Shown one piece after another: positions 1 to 64,000 of a stretch of DNA of 64,000 nucleotides. The position numbers and the translations under genes are program-made. Source of the DNA: Amoebidium appalachense (taxonomy: Eukaryota; Ichthyosporea); contig CAVNZM010000016.1 of assembly GCA_963693365.1 (NCBI GenBank), positions 4,588,001 through 4,652,000 on the forward strand, given 5' to 3'. The notes under the pieces are model-generated. The model made no database searches. It had not been told where the DNA came from and saw only the letters and a list, made by a program, of their open reading frames with translations. Every line of letters starts with the position of its first letter. The first letter of the stretch is position 1.

Positions 1-1
1 G

Positions 2-10646
<10,645 letters not shown>

Positions 10647-12871
10647 AGAGAGGGAGACTTCAGGGAGAAAGTGTGTGCAAGAATAATGGCGTGAATGGCT
10701 TCAGCGGGTATCATAATGATCGTGTACATATGATTCAGATTGAACAAGGGAGGATTTTGTGTGTTAGCAGTATGCGGATAGCCAAAGGTTTCTTGCGTGA
10801 GATTCTTGAGGATAATTGGTATTGGAAATCCGCGATGAATAGAGTGCGAGAGGATTTAACAAACAAAACGTAACGTTATGTCACAATCACAATCTTTCCT
10901 TGCTGCATCACAGTGCGTTTAATTGGTCTTCCTTGACCACCATTGTGATAGAGCCATTGCCGGCTCGTAATTTGGTAACCTAATTTGTTGACAGTTTCGG
11001 GGTGTGAAAGTATATGTTGTACACCGTGGCGTGCATGACTAACTCAGTAAAGAATCCAACCAAATTTAACGTTAGGAATTACGACGCACAAATGGCTAAT
11101 AAAATAACGATTCCACGAGATGGATGGTTTGCTTTTACGTGAAACACGCCCAGTATGTATGTACGTACCAAATGAGCCTTGAGCTCCGAGCTGTTGCAGT
11201 TAATAAATCATCGATACGGTAACAGTTTGTTATCGTCAGCTTTGATGATTCCTGTAGACTATTTTGGCCCTGCGGTACTACTACGGTTGCACATGGTGAA
11301 AGTGCTGTGTTGCCCCCCGTGCAGCTCCCCCGTACTGTATTTTTTCCTAAAGAAAACCTGGTGTGCTGAATTTTGTGATCAATCACATGATCAATCGAAT
11401 CCAAATGGTCGATGCATAATATGAGTGTTGAATGCTTTGCCATGGCATGGGACGTCGTGTTTGGTGTCCAGTGTTGTGGTGTGCCCTGTGCGTCTAATAG
11501 ATCAAACATAGAATACATCTATCTGCATCTCTGGGGCGGCATGTTCTGACTGTGCCGTTATAAGTGCCGTATGAATAAAAATGTTTAGTTTTGTTCCCAA
11601 GCTAGGGTTGGATATGTCAGTCATATCAGGTGGCGGCCTGGCCCCCGCGGGCGAAGTTCAGTCTAAGAAAGTCACGTAATTTCACAGCAAAAATAATTGC
11701 CAATCAAACAGCCTGAGCAGTGAATTTGGCGCGAAAAATCGTGATAAAGGGTTCCACTATGCCTTGAAGCTCAAACCTTGCAGCACCCGGTGCAGTGTCG
11801 CCGGGTTTCGGTTTGAGGAGAAGCAAAAACAGTAAAAGATCTTTCCGTATGTTTGATAGCTTTAGAGTTAGTTTTGCCAAAAGAGAGCCCTATGCCATCT
11901 TCACAGATTCGCTCATCAGATCTAGGAAAAGAGCGGACATGTTATAACTGAAACTGAGGTATGGTTTGTCAGTTCTGAAGTCAATTTGAATGAAGTGTGA
12001 ACCTTTTCCTACCAACCAGCAAGCTTTCTACGACAGCCAACAAGAGCAAAAGACACACATGAAACCATCTATTCGATAGGTGGGTGGGAAGGGAAACGAT
12101 CGAGCAGGGGGTTGGTCAATGGGAGAAACATTTTAGTTTATATCTAACTGAAAGGTGACTGTGTAGCCGGAGTGATTCCCATGTTGCCAATGCGTGACAT
12201 CTGTAGGCTGCCCTATAAGTGTCCTTTTTTGTTTTTTTGCGTTGGAAAACTAGAAAAAATGATCGTATAAGCTATAAATCTAACATTCAATCTTGGGTTA
12301 CAAGCGCCCATTGATGTGCGTGCGTGCAGGTTTGCCTCTTGGTTGCATGCCAAGTGAGTGTCACAAGGCTTGGGTGACAGTGTTGCGCATGTTTGTGTGT
12401 GTGTGTGTGTGTGTGTGCGTGCGTTTTTGCGTGTGTATGTTCGTGTACGTGTGTTTGTGTGCGTGTGTGTGCTTATAGATACTAGCGTGTGGATCACTAG
12501 GTGTGCGTGCCACGGGGTGTGTGGGCGTGTCGATGGGTGTAGGTATTTGTGTGGGTGTGGGTGTGGGTGTGTGTGTGTGTTGCGTGTGTGACAGTGTGTG
12601 TGTGTGTGCGTGCGCGTGCGCATGCGTGTGTGTATGTGTGTGCGTGTTTGCGAGGACTCAAAGAAATGCAGCGAGGGATGGGCAGGGAGAAGAGGGTAAG
12701 CAGAGCTATGGTGGTTTTTGGTGGGTAACTGTAAGGCCAAGGGGGAATGATACCAGGAAAGAGAGGCACACATTATTCTAGTAACCTCTAGTCACCCGCC
12801 GTGCGGCGCCTTTGTCTATTTTGCTGAGCAACTGCGAATACACACAGAGAAGCAGGCGAAAAAACAGCAAA
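10647..12871. other. Intergenic region between nucleoporin gene and gene 2
   Basis: This 2.2-kb stretch holds the 3' flank of the nucleoporin gene and the promoter region of gene 2. AATAAAA-like motifs occur at about 11098 and 11572. From 10650 to about 12390 there are no poly(C), poly(G) or CA tracts, unlike the introns. TG-rich sequence occupies 12390-12655. I found no supportable gene here. Confidence 0.6.
11725..11737 (+). promoter_or_regulatory. E2F-like site
   Basis: TTTGGCGCGAAAA matches the E2F/DP consensus TTTSSCGC-type site. It lies about 1.1 kb upstream of the gene 2 start codon and 1.1 kb downstream of the nucleoporin stop. Function is inferred from the motif alone. Confidence 0.3.
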
Positions 12872-28308
<15,437 letters not shown>

Positions 28309-29633
28309 CCGGCAGTAGAAGGTATGTGAGTTTCCCTTCCCCCCCCCCCACCACCACCACCGAAAAAAAAAAAAAAAAAAAAAAAAAGCACCACCACCGT
28401 ATAACTCTCGCTGCCTATACCTGTTAGTTAAGGTGCTCCGTAGGCTCTGTTGGTCAAGGAAAAACGACCAAAAGTGGAACTTTAAAACATGTGTGGAAGT
28501 ATGTACACTAGACCCCCCCCCCCCCCCCCCCCCCCCCCCCCGCCCCCCGCCCCTCAAGCTCCCTCCTCCCGCCTTAGCTTCCTCCCGGTCACTATCAATC
28601 TAACACAATACACCCATACCAACACACTCACACACACTCACTCACTCACTCACTCACACGCACGCACGCACATAAACACACTTGGCTGACAGGCAAGGGG
28701 GGGAGAGGGGGGGGGGGGGGGGGGGGGGCTCTTACAGGAGGGCAGAGAGAAAGGAGGGGTTAATTAGAGGGATGGATGTTATTTATGCATTATGGCTGTT
28801 TCACCCAACAATTCGAATCTTAGATAAACTCCCACTGTTTATAAACAGAAGTTCTCGCAGTCCTCTTTTATGATGTTGCAGTGATTGGCCACCGCTTTTA
28901 AACTAATTTCTTGATTGGCTCCCACGGATCTCACCATCTGCCATTTCCACAGATTATCCGTCGGCTATTCACCACCGGGTTTACTGCCAATAATCGTCAA
29001 TCAACACATGCACGTATCGTATGTTATGTTGCAGAAACGGATCGAATTGTTGATGTATTTTTCTTAGGGTATATTAAGTCCATTACCTTTATAATTTCCT
29101 TTAATGTCTTTCTTTTTAATCTTCTTTATAACTTCTTCTGATTTTCTATTAGGTACTTGATGCCTTATGAAAACTACATACTATATAGGCCTATTGGTGC
29201 AACCTTGCCTGTTTCTTTTCCGTTTTAGAGTTAGATTACATATATATGCACTGCCAGCCAGGTCTTTGTTCTGCGCATCACTCATTTAAATAACAATATT
29301 GATATTATTTATGGTAACGGTAATTGGTGCTGAATAAACACACAAACATTTGAATCCACATGTGCTTAACATTGATGGCGGTATTTAATTTGTTATCCCA
29401 TCTGTGTAAAGCGCAACCTCCAAACCAAATAATGGTATCCTCACAACAGTTCCGGCTTGAATGAGATACCAGACTGTGTGCTCGGGGGGGGGGGGGGGGG
29501 GGGGGGGGAGGGGGGGGGGGGTGCATATTTTGATGCCTATTTCTGATAGCTGATTGGATGGCTCTGCTGCCACACTGATCCGATTAGCGGTTTTGAAATT
29601 CAAGATTCGATTCAAAAAATCGAAGGATGGAAA

Positions 29634-29635
<2 letters not shown>

Positions 29636-29701
<66 letters not shown>
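29636..29701 (+). repeat. (TG)n microsatellite, about 33 units
   Basis: Pure TG run in the convergent intergenic region. Confidence 0.95.
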
Positions 29702-30228
29702 ATGCAAACAGTGGGGGTTGCGTGCATGCGCCATCTCTTTTTGGCAGCCTATTCTATGATAGACGTAGTGAGTGACGGAGTATTTGTACATGTCACCTCA
29801 TGTGCTCTCCCCCCCCCCCCCCCCCCCCCTCCCCCCCTAGGGCACACACATGCATTCAGTTTTTTAACAGTTGCATCGGGACCACAGTCGAACTGGGAAT
29901 GATTCATGTTTGTCTCTATAAAAGGGAAATCCTCAGAATCATGTATGTGGTCTGTGCGGGCCGACTCCTATTGTGCCTATGCCATCAATTTCCTGTCTGA
30001 TAGACGGACGCCTGTTCATAATAATCTATGCGCACGTCTTCAGTGTGTACGTGCCACAGTGTCTCCCCTTTTATCAAATGGCTTAGCCTCTGTGTGGGAG
30101 TGTGTCTAGCTCTTCAGTGGGCGTGTAGCTAGTCTGTTGGTGATGGGGTGTGGTGGCGGCGCGTTGCAAAGGTTCAGCTTCCCCCCGGGGGAAGGGGGGA
30201 AGGGAGGGGAGAGGGGGCTATTAAATGT

Positions 30229-30287
<59 letters not shown>

Positions 30288-30927
30288 CTGACTACATTTA
30301 TTGATCAAGAAATATACGAAGTACAAGGATCATCATACAACCGCAGAAATTATTGCATTAGCGCAAATTTCTAGGATATTATTTAATGAGTCTGGGATAT
30401 TATAAGGAGAAATGTGAAATTCTTAGGATGGGGACTGTACTACCACTACTTGTACATGTGGAAGACGTGCAGCCCAACTTGTCCCTGGCAGTATGAGTGC
30501 ACATGTGTCACCCTTCTTGATTCGTCAAAAGTGCTAAATACAGATATAAATCACACACTCCAATAATATCTAGCAACGACCAAACAGAACACAACATCAG
30601 CACATGACCACATGTACAGACGCCATAACCATTAGATGAAGATGTGCTATGCTTGTAAGTTTGGGTGTACCATGATCACGTGCACACACTATTACAGAGC
30701 TGAACAGAAAAGAGGCTGCTACATTGCTCGTATGGTCACTAGCTTTATAATTCCCTTACAACTCTCAACTTCAAAAAGTCATTAACACTATCCTAGCGCA
30801 ACTGTTGTTACAGTACATATAAGTAAATTTAGATAGGCAAAAACAATAACACATGAATGCCATAGCCAATCCTCAAGGGTGGTCATTGTCATGTACAGTA
30901 CCCTCGGAGGCGCAGGTGCGTACGTGT

Positions 30928-30982
<55 letters not shown>

Positions 30983-30984
30983 GG

Positions 30985-31296
30985 TTTGAATGCGTCAAAA
31001 AGTACGAAGTACACAAGAACAAACGGATAACACGATGCAGAATGCAAGCCATACATAAAGAGTATGCATAATAAGCAGAGCCCATCCTCAGGGGGGGCCC
31101 ACGTCATCCACAGTACCCGAGTTTCGACCTATTCCCCTCGTTAACGAAACCCAACTCAGATACTGTTTCACTTGAACATGAGTAGGTCACCCGTCTTGAT
31201 CAGAGACGAGCAGGGTTGCTTATGCAGGCAAGGGCAGTGGGAAAGGCCGGGGGTTAAAGTTGCAGCAGTAAGCAGAAGCAAGAAAAATATAGATAG
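30985..31296 (-). mobile_element. C-tailed repeat, subfamily B
   Basis: Reverse-strand copy, 5'-truncated at CTATCTATATTTTTC, ending TTTTTGACGCATTCAAA and then poly(C) (G tract on +). It lies about 1.6 kb beyond the gene 3 stop, in the same orientation as gene 3. Confidence 0.8.
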
Positions 31297-31738
31297 GGGG
31301 GGGGGGGGGGGGGGGGTTGGTTACAGGTAGTTTCACAGGGTGTATTCCATTATTTTTCCATTGCTTTATTTGGCTACATTCAAGATACATACAGTATATG
31401 CAAATATAAAACACACGTGTTATCCACAACAACACACTCTGCATCGTTAACTAGGTTTACAAAAACGGAAAGTCTAGGTTAGGGGATCATGTGCAAGCAT
31501 ATTGCGTTAAAATCCCTATCTGGACTGATTATGTTAAGCTCGTCTTGTCAGTATCGAATTTACTGGGTAAACACCGAGATCTAGCCAATAGTGATTATTG
31601 TTTCCTCCAATGTGGGCATGATAAATACCGCAGAGTACAACCACATGAAAACATACCAACAGCAGAAACTATCCTCGGAATATGGCATGGTGCCTTTCCC
31701 CCCCTCCCCCCCCCCCCCCCTTCCCCCGGCGCCTTTTC

Positions 31739-31740
<2 letters not shown>

Positions 31741-31792
<52 letters not shown>

Positions 31793-31800
31793 ATGCCAAG

Positions 31801-31847
<47 letters not shown>
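31741..31847 (+). repeat. Poly(C), (AC)n and A43 composite
   Basis: C~38, then ACACACACAC, ten unique bases, and an A run of about 43. One of the clearest examples of the C-then-A polarity. Confidence 0.9.
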
Positions 31848-31848
<1 letters not shown>

Positions 31849-32505
31849 CAAAAAACAATCCTATTTCTTAATTCTAAGAATTTTCATCGGGAGAGCTGAC
31901 TATTTTGTACCGGTGAATCATAGCATCGTGAGTGCATTAACAGTCCAAAAATTTCGGACCGAAAGGGTGGTCTCCTGTATCAAAGCACACAACCGACTAG
32001 ATTTGCGGCATGAAATTTCAAAAGTCTGCACGTGGGTTTGTACTAGCTACATTCACCTACCAAATATTCCAGAAAGGACAAAGAATAGTGCATTTAATAA
32101 TACATGTAACCCGTGGTGTAAATGCGCGTGTTACAGTGTATTGTGGATTTAGTGCTAGTAAAGTATAAAGTGCGTATTCTGTATACTATGTATATACATG
32201 TATAGCCGTGCATGCCTGTGTATCTATGCACGAATAGGGAAAACACTTGATGGCAGAGATGTAATTTTCCTCTATCCATGTGTGGGGAGATCAGACGCCG
32301 TCCCCACGGATCTTGAAGCCCACATATAGAAGACCACCACGTGCAGGAATACGACATAGGCCAGGGCTGCTGTGCGCATATCTCCCCGGCACAGATTATC
32401 TCGGCTGATCCTGGATATGCGCACCACCGTCAGAACTTTGGCTAACAGTAATTACAGCGATTGCTCCATTGCTACCCCCCCCCCCCCCCCCCCGGCCCCT
32501 CCCCC

Positions 32506-32589
<84 letters not shown>

Positions 32590-32745
32590 ACCACCACCAC
32601 CATTTGTTCTCCAGACAAACACAAAATGTAGAAATCTTCCATATGGCCGCATTGGGGCAAGATTCAAGAGCTTGGTTATGCAAACCTGTACCTCCAAATG
32701 CTACTTTATGATTGCACACGGGCGGAGGGGGGGGGGGGGGGGGGG

Positions 32746-32862
32746 TTTGAATGCGTCATAAAGTACGAAGTACACAAGAACAAACGGATAACACGATGCA
32801 GAATGCAAGCCATACATAAAGAGTATGCATAATAAGCAGAGCCCATCCTCAGGGGGGGCCCG
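32746..32862 (-). mobile_element. C-tailed repeat, subfamily B, short
   Basis: Only the last ~117 bp of the element, from GGGCCCCCCCTGAGGATGG to GACGCATTCAAA, then poly(C) on the sense strand. It sits just past the gene 3 stop codon. Confidence 0.75.
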
Positions 32863-32910
32863 GGGGGGGGGGGGGGGGGGGGGGAGGGGGGGGGGGGTGT
32901 TCAGGATTTG

Positions 32911-48411
<15,501 letters not shown>

Positions 48412-49243
48412 TTTTCACAATTTTTTTTTCTGGCGGGAACACCGTCTTTGGGTTTGCAGTAGGAAGTCCTAAACCCACACACCGGTGTAGAACATTAAAG
48501 CCTATTGACACTAGATGCACATGGCAAACCCAGTGCAAATTATAGATATTTTGAAGGCCTAAAAGGGGCGTACTATCTTCGAAAAAATCTGCCCCCCGCC
48601 TCTTGCATCTCTCTTTCTTTTCCTGAGTTTTTTTGAAGTTCCGTTCGAAGCTGCTGTGACTGCTCAAGAAAACTTTGATGTGTGGGCGAGGATCTTGGAA
48701 TTCTGATGTGTAGAACTAACTTGCAAACGATTGGTTGGTTTTGAACGACCAAAAAGCATCCTGATAGATGATTGGTTTATGAGTTAGCACGGTTCTGGTT
48801 TTCAATTGGATGTCTAAATACAGGATTTCTTATTGGCCACATTAGTTGCCTAAATAAGCATATCTAGAGCTGGGCAAAGTAGGCAAATTTATACGAGGGA
48901 CAATTCTCATGTGTTAGAGAATATACTAACTTATATTGCCACATGTCTGCTCTACATGTTTTTTATAATAATTTTTGTTTTATAAAAGTATTTATGCATT
49001 TCTTGAGCTTTAGACTGCGAGAAACAACATTTTACGGTTGTGCCCGGGCCGTTGCCCGAAACTGAACGGCCCGTCAGAGGCCGCCCGTCATCTGCCGTCT
49101 GAGTTTGCGGCTTGCCTAGTTGCCGTAACACAAGAAGAATAGCCTATACAGCACTTTGTATACGTTGTTACATAGGACGGTAGTAAACAAGATATTTGGA
49201 GTAGATTTTTTTTTGAGCCTGTAAATACAACACCACCGGGCAA
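48412..49243. promoter_or_regulatory. Divergent promoter region of gene 3 (-) and gene 4 (+)
   Basis: This 832-bp stretch separates two start codons that point away from each other and contains no microsatellites. ATTGG (inverted CCAAT) occurs at 48730, 48771, 48805 and 48832. A TATAAAAG sits at 48981-48988, about 260 bp before the gene 4 ATG. The right part is GC-rich. A shared bidirectional promoter is inferred from the arrangement. Confidence 0.55.
49045..49073. promoter_or_regulatory. Perfect 9-bp inverted repeat in the divergent promoter
   Basis: CGGGCCGTT at 49045-49053 and AACGGCCCG at 49065-49073 are exact reverse complements separated by 11 bases. Each arm includes a Myb-like AACGG core. 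It lies about 170 bp upstream of the gene 4 ATG, so it may be a dimeric factor site or a 5' UTR hairpin. Confidence 0.5.
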
Positions 49244-62980
<13,737 letters not shown>

Positions 62981-63091
62981 TAGTTGGTTTTTTTTCTTCG
63001 GGGTTTTTTCACTGAAAAGTTTTTGATTTCCAAAGTTTTTGTTGTGGCTACACGGACCAATGTAATGGCATTAGGGCTTTTTCCCTTTCTT

Positions 63092-63130
<39 letters not shown>

Positions 63131-63557
63131 TACGGGGACTAGTAAAATGGCAATATACTGCGAGGATGGCTCTAGAAACTAATCTCGAGATAGTGCGTGG
63201 ATAGACCTTTTTTATTTGCTACAGTGACTGGAATAATTCTGAGATAGCGTGCGGATAGTCTCTCTCTCTCTCTCTTTTTTTTTTTTTTTGCCTTGCTCCA
63301 ATGTCTAATATAATTGCAGATACGTGCTTAGATAACCCCCCCCAACCCTCCTTTTTTATTTTGGGGAGGCGGGGGGGAAGGGGGGGGGGGGGGGGGGGGG
63401 GGGGGTTTCGGCGACTAATCGAAAATGACGCAATAGTGCAGTATCTTTTGGTTTTCAGTGGCAGTACCGGGTTTGGGGGGAGCAGAGCGGTTGCGGGGGG
63501 GTGGTGGGGGGGGGGGGGGGGAGGGGGGGGGGAGGGGATAGGTTCGAATCTTGGGGA

Positions 63558-63596
<39 letters not shown>

Positions 63597-64000
63597 GGGG
63601 GGGAGAATAGGTTCGAATGTGCGTGTCTCACACGATGATCGATTGTTGCTGTTAGAAACACATCCACAGCTGGCTGTGTGAAGTGTCATCAGTGCAGATG
63701 GACTTGTGTATATGGCAAATTTGTTTTTCGTATCGGTGTTTTGCAAATAATGATCCCATGTATGCAAACTTTGTTAAGTTTGCAAATTTAATGTGTTGCA
63801 ATTACTTGTACAGATTTGACTGTGAAGAATATATATATCGATTGTATAAAGTAACTTTTTGAGATTGAAACAATTACATAAAGAGTGTCACAGTGATCTG
63901 GTTTGCTGGAAAATTTTAAACGGCGGTGATGATTGCACGGTTCATTTTAAAAGATTATGATGTAGATTCTGCCCAAAGATGCTTTTGCACAGTGTCCTGA
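62981..64000 (+). other. 3' flank of gene 4 with degenerate tandem repeats
   Basis: The stop-codon neighbourhood (GACTAATTGCGAGATAGTTCGTGCAT) recurs in decayed form at about 63177-63206 (ACTAATCTCGAGATAGTGCG), 63226-63260 (ATTCTGAGATAGCGTGCGGATAG) and 63401-63440. T runs and poly(G) separate the copies. From 63660 on it is AT-rich unique sequence, presumably 3' UTR or intergenic. Confidence 0.6.

Larger units (their letters stand above)
28309..32910. other. Convergent intergenic region between genes 2 and 3
   Basis: The stop codons of gene 2 (+) and gene 3 (-) face each other across 4.6 kb. It holds scattered simple repeats: C at 28510, CACT units at about 28625-28665, G at 29485, TG 29636-29700, G 30243-30287, C 31741-31778, A 31803-31847, CA 32511-32588. 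Two interspersed repeats on the - strand lie at 30985-31296 and 32746-32862. I saw no open frame with splice support. Confidence 0.6.

Overview
The window is nuclear DNA from a eukaryote whose genes are split by many GT-AG introns. Exons are short and introns are packed with poly(C)/poly(G), (CA)n/(TG)n, (CT)n and (GA)n. No operons, bacterial signals, CRISPR arrays or convincing RNA genes were seen. The organism is probably an alga or another protist. The best lineage clue is gene 4, which has the same architecture as the plant 'protein kinase and PP2C-like domain' protein (Arabidopsis At2g40860 type); a green-lineage alga is my inference, not a proof.

Layout. (1) 2-10646, + strand, 5' end outside the window: an FG-repeat nucleoporin with a basic C-terminus, 13 exons in the window. 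(2) 10647-12871: intergenic and nearly free of simple repeats. (3) 12872-28308, + strand: a 652-residue protein of unknown family, coiled coil followed by a Thr/Pro-rich tail, 16 exons including one of only 48 nt. (4) 28309-32910: convergent intergenic region. (5) 32911-48411, - strand: a roughly 1346-residue golgin-like coiled-coil protein, 19 exons. (6) 48412-49243: divergent promoter region with four ATTGG boxes and a perfect 9-bp inverted repeat. (7) 49244-62980, + strand: a 651-residue kinase-PP2C fusion, 13 exons. (8) 62981-64000: 3' flank with degenerate tandem repeats. All exon sets were joined by hand. Splice phases match at every junction, and the summed lengths are divisible by three for genes 2 and 4; genes 1 and 3 each need one base removed from a G run inside an exon.

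The genes look like unrelated housekeeping functions (nuclear pore, probably Golgi or cytoskeletal tethering, phosphorylation signalling). They are not a cluster acting together.

The most unusual signal lies in the introns. About 25 copies of one short interspersed repeat family share a fixed 3' end that runs directly into poly(C), are truncated to different points at the 5' end, and are all oriented like the transcription of the gene they sit in or beside. In addition, exon edges (3' splice sites, 5' splice sites, an exon end and a stop codon region) have been copied into decayed tandem arrays in the adjacent introns or flank.
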